From: Owenia fusiformis | Lineage: Eukaryota > Annelida > Polychaeta > Sabellida > Oweniidae | Assembly: GCA_903813345.2 (NCBI GenBank) | Contig: CAIIXF020000001.1 | Coordinates: 17,319,915-17,383,914, forward strand | DNA length: 64,000 bases | Direction of reading: 5' to 3' | Shown: positions 63,101 through 63,576 of the stretch, piece after piece | Layout of the letters: every line of letters starts with the position of its first letter | How positions within the stretch are numbered: position 1 is the first letter of the stretch | Made by a program: the position numbers and the translations under genes | Notes under the pieces: generated by a model | What the model was told of the DNA's origin: nothing | Databases searched by the model: none | What the model saw: only the letters and a program-made list of their open reading frames with translations

Positions 63101-63576
63101 GTTGAGACTAAACTTTCTCTCACTGCTGGTATGTGATTAACTCCTATTTTTGTTTATATATTGTTTGAAAGTCTCATTATATTTGTATCGGATATTAATT
63201 ATCATAATAGTCTTATCTATATCTGTCTGTTTTGGCGTGACATAGACCTAGAAAATTCTTGGTCAATATGTCATTTTGCTGCAGAAGTAACTTGAATTTT
63301 GATATTATTTGTAGGATCAAGTGGACTAACATGCTTCATTATTAACCAGGAAGAACTATTCAGTGCTTCATTAAAGTAAGTATGCTATTGCATATTGGTC
63401 TTCCTATTCTAGAGGTATGTTGTATACTTGATTATATTAATTCAAAAGGAAGTGCACTTTAAGAATATTATGGAGAGTAAGACAAGCATTGGGTGATATT
63501 AATGGGAAAGAACATATTTACGTGGTGAGATCAGATGATCTGCCCGATATAAGAGATAAGGCTTCTTTTCATGATA
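33..63576 (+). CDS. Giant multi-exon extracellular protein gene (5' partial): EGF-DSL-novel domain-Ser/Met region-(novel domain)x65+ with two PAN modules
   Basis: About 133 exons joined by GT-AG introns form one continuous reading frame across the window; every exon length I placed fits its splice phases. The gene starts upstream of base 1 and probably runs past base 64000 (see unit 66). No member of a named gene family is recognised as a whole. The EGF, DSL and PAN modules point to the secretory pathway; the tandem domain is alpha/beta with almost no Cys, so disulfides are not its main stabiliser. No transmembrane segment or signal peptide was seen inside the window. An adhesive, matrix or mucous-gel structural role is inference from architecture. 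Products longer than about 8,000 residues are implied, so partial or alternatively spliced isoforms are likely. Confidence 0.85.
340..368 (+). CDS. Exon: last cysteine loop of the second EGF repeat
   Basis: A 29-nt exon (acceptor AG 338-339, donor GT 369) reading KYIGKDCERL. It supplies the sixth Cys of the EGF begun in the previous exon and changes the phase from 1 to 0. Too short for ordinary ORF finding; it is needed to close the EGF fold. Confidence 0.75.
633..1025 (+). CDS. DSL (Delta/Serrate/LAG-2) domain in two exons
   Basis: Exons 633-726 (phase 0 to 1) and 951-1025 (phase 1 to 1). Together they read CQSNFYGPECTVEC, then DDCAGHYTCHNETG, then SKVCLTGWKGFDC. This is the DSL signature: N-F/Y-Y-G-x-x-C near the start, G-H-Y-x-C in the middle and C-L-x-G-W-x-G-x-x-C at the end, with six cysteines. 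DSL domains are known as the Notch-binding part of Delta and Serrate ligands, where they precede EGF repeats. Here the DSL follows EGF repeats and leads into a different kind of protein, so Notch binding should not be assumed. Confidence 0.85.
1215..1526 (+). CDS. Exon: unrecognised ~104-residue beta-rich domain
   Basis: A single 312-nt exon, phase 1 to 1, begins GIHGLWKGMLEI and ends ALGSGIQPFQAFKEG. Alternating hydrophobic stretches (YTFAMDVV, KVWIG, SFALIAGPW, GEILVSFLGLI, RIYGEFIALG) with regular Gly suggest a small all-beta barrel or sandwich. It has no Cys. The 1-1 phase makes it a shufflable module like the EGF and PAN exons of this gene. I do not recognise the family. Confidence 0.75.
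1754..3425 (+). CDS. Large exon: Cys cluster, Ser/Met/acidic low-complexity region, then half a repeat unit
   Basis: A 1,672-nt exon, phase 1 to 2. It starts GNCDSSQLCVRNTSGGSYCC, a four-Cys stretch that looks like the start of an EGF-like loop, then passes into about 450 residues dominated by Ser, Met, Asp, Glu and Ile (SMESMDISSSQ-type text). The middle is a 37-residue tandem repeat. A Ser/Pro/Thr stretch follows (about 3040-3240), and the last ~57 residues match the end of the repeat domain found downstream. The region is probably unfolded, and heavily phosphorylated or O-glycosylated if secreted; that is inference. Confidence 0.85.
2134..2884 (+). repeat. 111-bp coding minisatellite (37-residue Ser/Met/acidic repeat)
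   Basis: The phrase gaatctatggat, or a close variant, recurs at 2218, 2329, 2440, 2551, 2662 and 2773, exactly 111 bp apart. The first copy, at 2134, is 27 bp shorter. Each copy encodes text of the type ESMDISGSQMEMFSSE followed by MQSDEIMISPT and SMDMASSA. The length is a multiple of three, so copy number can change without breaking the frame. Confidence 0.9.
3256..3425 (+). CDS. Half unit 0: C-terminal half of the tandem domain, fused to the low-complexity exon
   Basis: The end of the large exon reads ADVEAFVSNIVKDIW (helix 2 of the domain), then LVINLEIKEAITQYG, which matches the short-exon strand. The final codon is split after two bases (phase 2), like all later short exons. It is a unit without its strand 1 to strand 3 part and without the usual internal intron. 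Confidence 0.65.
3661..4230 (+). CDS. Tandem domain unit 1
   Basis: Exons 3661-3938 (L) and 4173-4230 (S). L opens with strand AVQINYDIEL and closes with helix AAQIKLVWETM. S carries strand TFTVATIPEYI. First complete unit; diverged from the downstream consensus. Confidence 0.8.
4385..5041 (+). CDS. Tandem domain unit 2
   Basis: Exons 4385-4647 and 4990-5041. L opens GIEVWAIHYFITT and closes IKTSLMNLWELENPG, the NPG turn being common at L/S junctions. S reads AIDVDIKLREKVF. The short exon is only 52 nt. Confidence 0.8.
5146..5881 (+). CDS. Tandem domain unit 3, with an extended short exon
   Basis: Exons 5146-5408 and 5767-5881. L opens TQHTIIMYSVNVEA and closes NLQQAIRTSLIAG. S is 115 nt instead of ~60: a Gly/Ser-rich leader of about 18 residues precedes the usual strand IDIMIISIEPSIDV. 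Confidence 0.8.
6173..6719 (+). CDS. Tandem domain unit 4
   Basis: Exons 6173-6459 and 6665-6719. L opens NFVTKISYVMTYMN and closes KFEEGIAEAYATNQG. It has two Cys (AFCDSS, ALCNV) in the helix-1 region, unusual for this domain. S reads SIDVKILGADLLF. Confidence 0.8.
6955..7661 (+). CDS. Tandem domain unit 5
   Basis: Exons 6955-7235 and 7610-7661. L opens TTKLVYTVEADGVYLD and closes LKEQLKILWESKGG. S reads GVTITIADTSDALYEG. The intron 7236-7609 contains imperfect ~50-55 bp repeats around the phrase aatgttccttggtca. Confidence 0.8.
7881..8478 (+). CDS. Tandem domain unit 6
   Basis: Exons 7881-8131 and 8421-8478. L opens NFIVVLRYFIES, has YQLINIEDVTELYF in the strand 2 region, and closes ITSSLQNIWTG. 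S reads AKIEILAQSEMLTKSG, close to the consensus. Confidence 0.82.
8779..9729 (+). CDS. Tandem domain unit 7, long exon split in two
   Basis: Exons 8779-8938, 9209-9320 and 9675-9729. The long exon is interrupted at phase 0 after YTTVNIDK; the second part continues MTFKKNCFSFNLDK and ends KGIKEAFTTI. S reads LTLEVHIGVRMQFNT. The same phase-0 split occurs in units 27 and 62. Confidence 0.8.
9943..10580 (+). CDS. Tandem domain unit 8
   Basis: Exons 9943-10205 and 10511-10580. L opens DRLYSVWFFLESDDG and closes VIEATKTSFSEANPG. S reads TLEVKIVTTKEVVIDI, a clear match to the short-exon consensus. Confidence 0.82.
10745..11065 (+). CDS. Tandem domain unit 9, long and short exons fused
   Basis: One 321-nt exon (phase 2 to 2) contains the whole domain. 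It opens SKVVYEYAILITRVDTG and ends VSTKIVFQEEYLTISG. The L/S intron is absent here, which confirms that L and S belong to one domain. Confidence 0.82.
11280..11849 (+). CDS. Tandem domain unit 10
   Basis: Exons 11280-11527 and 11792-11849. L opens DTVVKLHFMTYDRS and closes VEKVETSIKTTLS. S reads ATVSILSQQLMITLEG. It is followed by the 6.3-kb intron that holds the nested repeats. Confidence 0.82.
13156..13732. mobile_element. 577-bp MITE flanked by TTAA
   Basis: The left terminus begins aggaacattcctggcc and the right terminus is its near-exact reverse complement. TTAA lies at both ends (13152-13155 and 13733-13736). The arms match over roughly 200 bp, including a matching stretch around gatgtcatcgactct. 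TTAA duplication is typical of piggyBac-type elements. It is nested in the 5.7-kb element. Confidence 0.65.
13876..14492. mobile_element. ~617-bp inverted-repeat element (MITE-like)
   Basis: The left end is tacagggtatttcatat and the right end is the complement of tacagggtgtttcatat. The inner arms also pair (ttgcaaagtttcagaatc near 13978 with gattctgaaactttgcaa near 14372). It sits inside a second pair of inverted arms at about 13748-13830 and 14535-14620, so it appears to have inserted into an older element. Confidence 0.6.
14671..15530. repeat. Degenerate ~61-63 bp satellite array
   Basis: The phrase tgccctggttgtgctttaat and variants recur at about 14671, 14732, 14795, 14868 and 14930, then more degenerately to about 15530, each with a trailing attggttccttaatagcctt-like part. 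Roughly a dozen imperfect copies, non-coding. Confidence 0.7.
15810..16040. mobile_element. Short inverted-repeat copy related to the one at 13748-14620
   Basis: The left side has ttgtgctggcacaattcgtg and the right side the complement of a related sequence (ctggttgtgttatgatgatt). The same termini occur around the 13876-14492 element, so this is probably another copy of that family. Confidence 0.45.
18124..18761 (+). CDS. Tandem domain unit 11
   Basis: Exons 18124-18413 and 18701-18761. L opens EFTYKVIYTVTVEQEVV and closes FETILKKSISEQLIG. S reads MSFTFIGKEEVVHKTTG. Strong consensus despite following the 6.3-kb intron. Confidence 0.85.
19184..19815 (+). CDS. Tandem domain unit 12
   Basis: Exons 19184-19476 and 19755-19815. 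L opens KTFWKIYTSSAVDNQ and closes FEAVLKEYWMTKLTSG. S reads LAVSIVRSQEVITEEG. The intron 19477-19754 contains imperfect ~45-bp repeats around the phrase gcaagattctgtttgcag. Confidence 0.85.
19991..20479 (+). CDS. Tandem domain unit 13 (class a; start of the regular five-unit order)
   Basis: Exons 19991-20256 and 20419-20479. L opens VAWSIDYTLTDDTQL, contains EKYKVLDIDKATVV, and closes FQDSIKFVLLEENQG. S reads KIVKVKILLQEEVIVAG, nearly the ideal short-exon strand. Confidence 0.86.
20696..21279 (+). CDS. Tandem domain unit 14 (class b)
   Basis: Exons 20696-20970 and 21216-21279. L opens IVNKISYSVTVNKVV and closes FQSFAFNLTESWNEQLV, with the class b Trp in helix 2. S reads LRVIISVVYQEEVVVDG. 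Confidence 0.86.
21401..21806. mobile_element. Foldback and MITE cluster in the intron after unit 14
   Basis: 21401-21530 is a palindrome (left tcctatgatttt, right aaaatcatagga). 21537-21806 is bounded by ttatcctacactta and its complement. Inside the second element three palindromic copies of cggagtatatcgt...atatcctccg lie at about 21634-21660, 21675-21701 and 21703-21730. Non-coding. Confidence 0.65.
21825..22374 (+). CDS. Tandem domain unit 15 (class c)
   Basis: Exons 21825-22096 and 22311-22374. L opens FAFKLCYTVSSGDDDND, contains VSYTLIDVTSKTVV, and closes VEIAMVELVSTTV. S reads LEVKYIATQEYVQVSG. Confidence 0.85.
22551..23117 (+). CDS. Tandem domain unit 16 (class d)
   Basis: Exons 22551-22834 and 23045-23117. 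L opens ETVYKVLFSIKTLS, has the class d phrases YKAISEEDL and KYSDLLVES, and closes FNTVIVESYFESYSG. S reads IKATITGQERVYVNG after a slightly longer leader. Confidence 0.85.
23215..23760 (+). CDS. Tandem domain unit 17 (class e)
   Basis: Exons 23215-23492 and 23706-23760. L opens IYYNVLFKISVSQVTL and closes MEIQLQKYYKETLG, the class e Tyr-Tyr-Lys ending. S reads LTIDIKISQQIEVVTETG. Confidence 0.86.
23812..24366. repeat. Interspersed element with internal ~115-125 bp tandem copies
   Basis: It starts with the palindrome gtcaccaccaaaagtggtgac (23813), then a duplicated ggttggtggttggcgtccgg (about 23862-23900). About three tandem copies follow of a unit containing catctacatgttctcagaag and ctgactttagatttgacatt, ending near ggtggtgatattttgtca. 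The open frames across it come from the repeats and are not genes. Confidence 0.7.
24653..25203 (+). CDS. Tandem domain unit 18 (class a), short part fused to the next long part
   Basis: L exon 24653-24924; the short part is the first ~58 nt of exon 25146-25466. L opens TRWKLVYSVKKDTIIM and closes FETLVKTSLLKQS. The short part reads SLRVTILKEEIVVS and runs straight into unit 19 without an intron. Confidence 0.82.
25146..25707 (+). CDS. Tandem domain unit 19 (class b), S18 and L19 in one exon
   Basis: Exon 25146-25466 (phase 1 to 1) carries S18 plus L19; S19 is 25650-25707. The L19 part opens about RRTRMLTCLFTARSS, contains RKYKILEIEKTSIKF, and closes FQTKIQSFWRSYRSG with the class b Trp. S19 reads VRCVVFGQEKRITLGG. 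The inter-unit phase-2 intron is missing here. Confidence 0.83.
25944..26888 (+). CDS. Tandem domain unit 20 (class c)
   Basis: Exons 25944-26212 and 26825-26888. L opens VRWELIYFLDVGGVYLNP and closes ILAAYKELLIKESSS. S reads FDVEFVCQQEIVKGTG. The 612-bp intron holds a 21-bp perfect inverted repeat (listed separately). Confidence 0.85.
26441..26747. repeat. Perfect 21-bp inverted repeat with ~265-bp spacer in an intron
   Basis: 26441-26461 (ccaaggaggattggctccca plus g) is exactly complementary to 26727-26747. The flanks share tctcccgc in direct orientation. It looks like the termini of a small repeat element; no coding content. Confidence 0.6.
27125..27649 (+). CDS. Tandem domain unit 21 (class d)
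   Basis: Exons 27125-27414 and 27583-27649. L opens RAYKIFLKIINKRGLTI, has TYGASLITVEEEKEFL, and closes ITIAIKESLVKQFE. S reads VDVKIIKVEEVVDGFG. Confidence 0.85.
27736..28380 (+). CDS. Tandem domain unit 22 (class e)
   Basis: Exons 27736-28025 and 28326-28380. L opens VSYKVDYSISVDGKLQV, contains DLLVVSKIDVDATK, and closes MEIELKKHYENIHEG with the class e His-Tyr. S reads SKIKVEISHQETVIDEFG. Confidence 0.86.
28529..29119 (+). CDS. Tandem domain unit 23 (class a)
   Basis: Exons 28529-28803 and 29053-29119. L opens SVNKIFYFVTKDDVIIDA, contains TTYIVQEVNISKLI, and closes VKNVIIRSIIEANPG. S reads NEITIDFISQTDVQIG. Confidence 0.86.
29284..29839 (+). CDS. Tandem domain unit 24 (class b)
   Basis: Exons 29284-29558 and 29767-29839. 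L opens EIGNKLSFTWSLSGTRVD and closes FIKGFTDTWKEYIKTQSG with the class b Trp. S reads SSINIDVYFTENPFFNIDG after a longer leader. Confidence 0.85.
30053..30622 (+). CDS. Tandem domain unit 25 (class c)
   Basis: Exons 30053-30321 and 30562-30622. L opens ETCWEVYFFVYIDDKLY and closes IARALEILFSQEWGLG. S reads ALLKVNIVRKKMYTSKHVG, more basic than most. Confidence 0.84.
30970..31667 (+). CDS. Tandem domain unit 26 (class d), two possible donors
   Basis: Exons 30970-31259 (or 30970-31238) and 31613-31667. L opens LISELSFYVDWDTRGTIDP, contains YTSISWQRI, and closes LSLALVDAFIEGGYG. Donors gtggga at 31239 and gtatac at 31260 are both in phase and differ by seven residues. S reads DISIEISKQDEMIPF. 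Confidence 0.8.
32002..32971 (+). CDS. Tandem domain unit 27 (class e), long exon split in two
   Basis: Exons 32002-32146, 32464-32611 and 32911-32971. The first part opens NSVFRIQFKVYVNNTQID and ends phase 0 after DKASK; the second reads NLKAVSVDETSLRLVEK and ends SILDKLNALTG. S reads AQIIISQVQQLINTING. Same split as units 7 and 62, but it lacks the class e Tyr-Tyr. Confidence 0.82.
33172..33665 (+). CDS. Tandem domain unit 28 (class a)
   Basis: Exons 33172-33419 and 33599-33665. L opens KYVGLVFYIVKKGTENQY and closes FTNEMKAQLILNNPG. S reads ALSVDVVINEEVITTN. Confidence 0.84.
33973..34524 (+). CDS. Tandem domain unit 29 (class b)
   Basis: Exons 33973-34244 and 34446-34524. L opens ETYYRIVYIVRDGDIKYN, contains NTYSLIQLRSSSS, and closes FEEAFRITFEKIIEAG, with Phe where class b usually has Trp. 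S is long (79 nt): MMKLEVRIMHQEKWLGIL. Its donor, gtcagt, is weaker than the others. Confidence 0.82.
34852..35454 (+). CDS. Tandem domain unit 30 (class c)
   Basis: Exons 34852-35120 and 35388-35454. L opens DFWELACLIRLNGMRLNP, contains TDYKILLEDITTHI, and closes VIIDALRMYFKTG. S reads FTLTVDVTFVRQYERIKLG. Confidence 0.84.
35805..36336 (+). CDS. Tandem domain unit 31 (class d), with an in-frame upstream acceptor
   Basis: Exons 35805-36034 and 36273-36336. L opens KITYTALRNILDITIS, contains TYSSLLLDVDISADT, and closes VIDILKQTFVRTNTS. The acceptor ttcttcag at 35803-35804 fits the family. A second acceptor at 35731-35732 has the same phase and would add 24 residues that look like an extra short-exon strand (TQIEVIVSVTSNKRAINTG). 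S reads ELQIKLLKPKTIITKSG. Confidence 0.8.
36474..37036 (+). CDS. Tandem domain unit 32 (class e)
   Basis: Exons 36474-36742 and 36964-37036. L opens LTVTKLEFAVVVDGKLIS and closes EEKLTQYYKELVGEKG with the class e Tyr-Tyr-Lys. S reads LKACLKVEFTNSVGSLVD. Confidence 0.85.
37268..37828 (+). CDS. Tandem domain unit 33 (class a)
   Basis: Exons 37268-37536 and 37768-37828. L opens NLFEFNYALKCNGKVVEP then DVLPDVDQKAI, contains IDITVVDTTKLKLV, and closes KIKTAIKNVIQNTG. S reads VDFDVVIVSQKEVITTEG. One of the clearest copies of the consensus. Confidence 0.87.
38033..38504 (+). CDS. Tandem domain unit 34 (class b)
   Basis: Exons 38033-38277 and 38441-38504. L opens AWTLSYTLSDVSLLD and closes LQGAIKETWLQSDQS with the class b Trp. 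S reads LGVELRFTPVEEYFKTDG. Confidence 0.85.
38971..39489 (+). CDS. Tandem domain unit 35 (class c)
   Basis: Exons 38971-39242 and 39432-39489. L opens PVFLLSYCLWLNDVMLDP, contains RDYTYTLEVERGFV, and closes FETAMSMFLKTLLG. S reads DIKVKITTQIALLRTNG. Confidence 0.85.
39748..40286 (+). CDS. Tandem domain unit 36 (class d)
   Basis: Exons 39748-40028 and 40232-40286. L opens SVNHLLYTINRDKDGKLI, contains YRTITIDEL and ISLKQAILKRSDL, and closes LIAAISSAING. S reads NIDVTILKLEETITVIG. Confidence 0.85.
40594..40914 (+). CDS. Tandem domain unit 37 (class e), long and short exons fused
   Basis: A single 321-nt exon, phase 2 to 2. It opens SRTKKLFFTITIDGDNVD, closes helix 2 with VEVILRMYHASVV (class e Tyr-His), and continues without an intron into CVTSQIVSQDLVADR, the short-exon strand. 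Confidence 0.83.
41042..41863 (+). CDS. Tandem domain unit 38 (class a)
   Basis: Exons 41042-41298 and 41809-41863. L opens KLNRVRYTVGCGDMKITP, contains IYEPIDINGLELIS, and closes KLILRSMKSTYIG. S reads ASFSISLHFIESYT and ends in a split Lys/Asn codon rather than Gly. The 510-bp intron between them shows no feature. Confidence 0.82.
42233..42268 (+). CDS. 36-nt extra exon between units 38 and 39
   Basis: Flanked by acceptor ttcag and donor gtgagt, phase 2 to 2, encoding NANYTGTSDLD. It can be skipped without breaking the frame, so a cassette microexon is possible. It adds a linker with an N-glycosylation-type sequon, Asn-Tyr-Thr. Confidence 0.5.
42503..42829 (+). CDS. Tandem domain unit 39 (class b), long and short exons fused
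   Basis: A 327-nt exon, phase 2 to 2. It opens SIYKVTYGIVADEAIV, closes helix 2 with FVAVLEQLWKSKPEYG (class b Trp), and ends with the strand SSLEVKPTTIEDLYTLNG. Confidence 0.84.
42992..43522 (+). CDS. Tandem domain unit 40 (class c)
   Basis: Exons 42992-43281 and 43477-43522. L opens DVYGLFYFVEVDDVLVDP, contains TEYTFVDMRPHELI, and closes LIESILTKLWMRSENT. S, the shortest found at 46 nt, reads SSRIVAQEPYYNKDG. Confidence 0.83.
43696..44022 (+). CDS. Tandem domain unit 41 (class d), long and short exons fused
   Basis: A 327-nt exon, phase 2 to 2, opening LIYKISYILMYMDGTPVPP and ending LGVELKIIGQNRVTTDL. The donor is gttggt, less typical than the rest. Helix 2 is shortened before the final strand. 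Confidence 0.8.
44137..45578 (+). CDS. Tandem domain unit 42 (class e), interrupted by a PAN exon
   Basis: Exons 44137-44378 (L) and 45518-45578 (S), with the PAN exon 44928-45164 between them. L opens PLVKPILMLIRNGTIMD and closes LESQLTMYHKTLNRG (class e Tyr-His). S reads DCLNTKFIMQEEKLVDYAL, with a Cys at its start that ordinary short exons lack. Confidence 0.83.
44510..44846. mobile_element. 337-bp MITE with ~74-bp inverted repeats and ATTTT target duplication
   Basis: Ends caccccggaatagcctgaca and the complement of cacaccggaatagcctgaca. The arms pair over about 74 bp, including acaaatggcggacataac. atttt flanks both ends (44505-44509 and 44847-44851). A related fragment lies at about 16730-16785. 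It is inside the intron between L42 and the PAN exon. Confidence 0.75.
44928..45164 (+). CDS. PAN/apple-like module 1
   Basis: A 237-nt exon, phase 1 to 1. The translation starts ECKWDIKADLAIT, has MWLCQYKCMAMHWCTLFVY and DKQCLLYSQ, and ends NIYVCQETG. Six Cys with the spacing C...C-x3-C-x5-C...C...C and the C-x-x-F-x-Y core are typical of PAN/apple domains, which bind proteins or carbohydrates in extracellular proteins. It is inserted at the L/S intron of unit 42. Confidence 0.75.
45389..45517. repeat. ~65-bp direct duplication ending at a splice acceptor
   Basis: 45389-45450 and 45451-45517 are similar copies (both contain atccacacac followed by ataattaca). The second copy ends in the tttttag acceptor used by S42. 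The first copy ends in ctattttag, a possible decoy acceptor; splicing there would hit a stop after about 13 codons. Confidence 0.6.
46131..46606 (+). CDS. Tandem domain unit 43 (class a)
   Basis: Exons 46131-46387 and 46543-46606. L opens PVFNVYYLVRCDNIV, contains KFTIADVDIRNTINY, and closes LKSAIRAALLETNVG. S reads IMFSVNILAREQVISTTG. The 552-bp intron upstream shows no feature I can support. Confidence 0.84.
46809..47377 (+). CDS. Tandem domain unit 44 (class b)
   Basis: Exons 46809-47083 and 47314-47377. L opens IGTRVLYKIQSDDSLI and closes FTKSLQLGMKLKLTS, with Met in place of the class b Trp. S reads FDVDVTIVKQEEYYDGEG, close to the ideal strand. Confidence 0.84.
47517..48076 (+). CDS. 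Tandem domain unit 45 (class c)
   Basis: Exons 47517-47794 and 48025-48076. L opens SVLVITYFITVNDLVIDSG, contains EEFKFIKFTKEIIS, and closes IETSVKELIKGSFN. S reads DLEVKILRQNIIVTKSG. Confidence 0.85.
48351..48938 (+). CDS. Tandem domain unit 46 (class d)
   Basis: Exons 48351-48634 and 48875-48938. L opens VTLTEVILKIRSEDKDI, contains VSYGALVVRDVKETF, and closes FVRAVKETLRSQFNS. S reads EFDVVLLKQEEVKIERG. Confidence 0.86.
49168..50202 (+). CDS. Tandem domain unit 47 (class e), interrupted by a PAN exon
   Basis: Exons 49168-49436 (L) and 50145-50202 (S), with the PAN exon 49631-49867 between them. L opens LTAVKISVAIQSNTTLV and closes IERALREYHKKANAG (class e Tyr-His). S reads SCFNVKFIGSSEFVDN, with a Cys at the same place as in S42. 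Confidence 0.84.
49631..49867 (+). CDS. PAN/apple-like module 2
   Basis: A 237-nt exon, phase 1 to 1, exactly as long as the first PAN exon. It starts ECVSWTETKRTLIL, has HELCKPVCEMDPTCKAFNY and QNCVLHEYY, and ends GFNLFQCTREG. Six Cys and the C-K-A-F-N-Y core are a classic PAN pattern. It sits at the L/S intron of unit 47, five units after the first. Confidence 0.82.
50349..50666 (+). CDS. Tandem domain unit 48 (class a), long and short exons fused
   Basis: A 318-nt exon, phase 2 to 2. It opens SLHEISYTLKCGDKIIKP then DELPAPDISV (compare unit 33), closes helix 2 with FEVAIKSAFEKKLVG, and ends FNVFILKQEQVLLKDG. Confidence 0.86.
50855..51184 (+). CDS. Tandem domain unit 49 (class b), long and short exons fused
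   Basis: A 330-nt exon, phase 2 to 2. It opens TMYWKLFFTAKPLTDIA, closes helix 2 with FEKSLIEVWTNFMDF (class b Trp), and ends PLDVKIVTQQRFIDIDG. Confidence 0.86.
51440..51873 (+). CDS. Tandem domain unit 50 (class c)
   Basis: Exons 51440-51696 and 51807-51873. L opens SKWNLVYFVSFDDQLQS, contains NLYTILDVDTTKLVLDD, and closes FTLKLKSLY. S reads FDVAVVAQINYVASEIAL. Confidence 0.85.
51921..52082. repeat. Imperfect inverted repeat (small MITE-like) in the intron after unit 50
   Basis: The left arm contains attcactaaatcaatcgctg and ggctgtcggttgac. The right arm contains the approximate complement (gtcagctgacagccaatgaa, then tgaattc). Total about 160 bp, non-coding. Confidence 0.5.
52187..52642 (+). 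CDS. Tandem domain unit 51 (class d)
   Basis: Exons 52187-52470 and 52579-52642. L opens EFVKVAFVIKDSMGKIIHP, contains ISYLSYLIDKTSVSS, and closes VEQTFAQIIKESS. S reads VTLKIVSESTVITSTG. Confidence 0.85.
52885..53208 (+). CDS. Tandem domain unit 52 (class e), long and short exons fused
   Basis: A 324-nt exon, phase 2 to 2. It opens TTATVVRFIATTATGVIS, contains LTYSVLEVDTTKIREL, closes helix 2 with IEMAILNYYQKES (class e Tyr-Tyr), and ends HLAVQIIQQVEVVNSET. Confidence 0.86.
53311..53855 (+). CDS. Tandem domain unit 53 (class a)
   Basis: Exons 53311-53582 and 53795-53855. L opens SYSELKYFVTRNNVVVDS, contains VKFNLVDTTKMSLAR, and closes FETAIHKALLAKYSG. S reads CTFTVDILKQREAFML and ends in a split Lys codon. 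Confidence 0.85.
54090..54656 (+). CDS. Tandem domain unit 54 (class b)
   Basis: Exons 54090-54385 and 54605-54656. L opens SVFKLSYTLSLQNDSN and closes VVVELTMAWSAIKTG with the class b Trp. S reads VVVIKRGLLKEVITDMG. Confidence 0.85.
54803..55528 (+). CDS. Tandem domain unit 55 (class c), long exon split, short part fused to unit 56
   Basis: Exons 54803-54913 and 55063-55199 form the long part; the split is phase 2, after NIVGKLP. It opens TKWVLDYFLTIDGQIIDGG and closes IELSLKSMWQDFTG. The short part, SDVTVKIVNQQQFLTKT, is the beginning of exon 55469-55871. Confidence 0.83.
55469..55871 (+). CDS. Tandem domain unit 56 (class d): S55, L56 and S56 in one exon
   Basis: A 403-nt exon, phase 1 to 2, holds three normally separate pieces. 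After S55, L56 opens SVFKVLYTVSVDGNRIDT, contains YRVITYDMY and TTYASLLVDETLLG, and closes FVNIIKTRSEKRF. S56 reads VIVDNLKQEEFIDQFG. Two introns of the standard layout are missing. Confidence 0.86.
56018..56473 (+). CDS. Tandem domain unit 57 (class e)
   Basis: Exons 56018-56280 and 56419-56473. L opens LTFVKFSFTLETTSGRLE and closes IENSMIQYYKESLG (class e Tyr-Tyr-Lys). S reads LDLSVQIAMQKEVLTTT. Confidence 0.86.
56777..57103 (+). CDS. Tandem domain unit 58 (class a), long and short exons fused
   Basis: A 327-nt exon, phase 2 to 2. It opens VVNQVTYFISSDTMIEK, contains KQYVSIDKEQTTVIKD, closes helix 2 with IGNVIRKAIITGQ, and ends LLRVNIRSVKEVITATG. Confidence 0.86.
57365..57985 (+). CDS. Tandem domain unit 59 (class b)
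   Basis: Exons 57365-57648 and 57922-57985. L opens SISFKISYYLDESTTGNII, contains GQYEFADASDSNVY, and closes FEISLKEAWLEKNAG with the class b Trp. S reads TKVTIVKQEQFFDNIG. Confidence 0.86.
58146..58619 (+). CDS. Tandem domain unit 60 (class c)
   Basis: Exons 58146-58441 and 58568-58619. L opens QVMFKVLYSVKVNGKPVD, contains NFKTVKMTDVQILEK, and closes VIQDALAAKLNELSQANG. S reads IKCEIVSQIRGISYNQG. A clean copy that shows the strand-helix-strand-strand-helix plan. Confidence 0.87.
58736..59226 (+). CDS. Tandem domain unit 61 (class d), long exon split, second half fused with the short part
   Basis: Exons 58736-58894 and 58993-59226. The split is phase 2, inside the helix 1/strand 2 linker. 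The first part opens ASVYKVVVVFKDGTNVF and has YPTITFADW; the second contains EWAIDVDENVIDETAAF, closes LAQAISNDVKNANPE, and ends LDTSVIRQGPVIVQTTG. Confidence 0.84.
59604..61265 (+). CDS. Tandem domain unit 62 (class e), long exon split in two
   Basis: Exons 59604-59742, 59940-60057 and 61208-61265. The first part opens QRLSRVDTIIKVDDQPLD and ends phase 0 after ENVVITE; the second reads VSFDFAFTVVLTAKV and ends LTQALVDYHTTG (class e Tyr-His). S reads ATVTRVSIVSQFEVLSLS. The start is set by alignment with unit 60; the acceptor ggaag has a weak pyrimidine tract. Confidence 0.8.
60256..61160. mobile_element. Putative ~900-bp inverted-repeat element in the 1.15-kb intron of unit 62
   Basis: cacggacctggggacaattc near 60264 is matched by the approximate complement aattgtccccagtttcgtgc near 61134. 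The phrase aaaatgtaacgc occurs twice inside. No coding frame resembling a transposase. The ends are only approximately defined. Confidence 0.4.
61414..61913 (+). CDS. Tandem domain unit 63 (class a)
   Basis: Exons 61414-61667 and 61859-61913. L opens HLIELKYFLYQDNMVVN, contains LTIEAVDRSEVIDISN, and closes FQSKLEEILRQLNPG. S reads SSLTVTIRRQREVVTTG. Confidence 0.86.
62159..62640 (+). CDS. Tandem domain unit 64 (class b)
   Basis: Exons 62159-62433 and 62574-62640. L opens AYYQLTYICQGENDEIIP, contains GTYTAIKSVLTLYSYD, and closes YSEVIKLAWLKANSG with the class b Trp. S reads AALKVLVYDVDVVYEISTG. Confidence 0.86.
62845..63375 (+). CDS. Tandem domain unit 65 (class c)
   Basis: Exons 62845-63128 and 63315-63375. 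L opens IEYEILYVMSLHSQQID and closes FQNRMVRVVETKLSLTAG. S reads LTCFIINQEELFSASL and ends in a split Lys codon, aa|gtaagt. Confidence 0.85.
63464..63576 (+). CDS. Tandem domain unit 66, first part of a split long exon (partial)
   Basis: After acceptor actttaag the frame reads LWRVRQALGDINGKEHI then DDLPDIRDKASFHDI, matching the strand 1 / DxLPD / helix 1 part of units 33 and 48. A good donor, gtatgt, follows at 63577 in phase 0. If it is not used, the frame continues ten codons to a TAA at 63612-63614, which overlaps an AATAAA. I favour splicing to an exon beyond the window. 63615-64000 shows no further exon. Confidence 0.5.

Noticed and set aside
3661-63375. Naming the array units SEA domains
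   Set aside because: The strand/helix order is compatible, but I found no G-S-V-V-V type cleavage site and the hydrophobic pattern is not one I can match with confidence; left as unrecognised.
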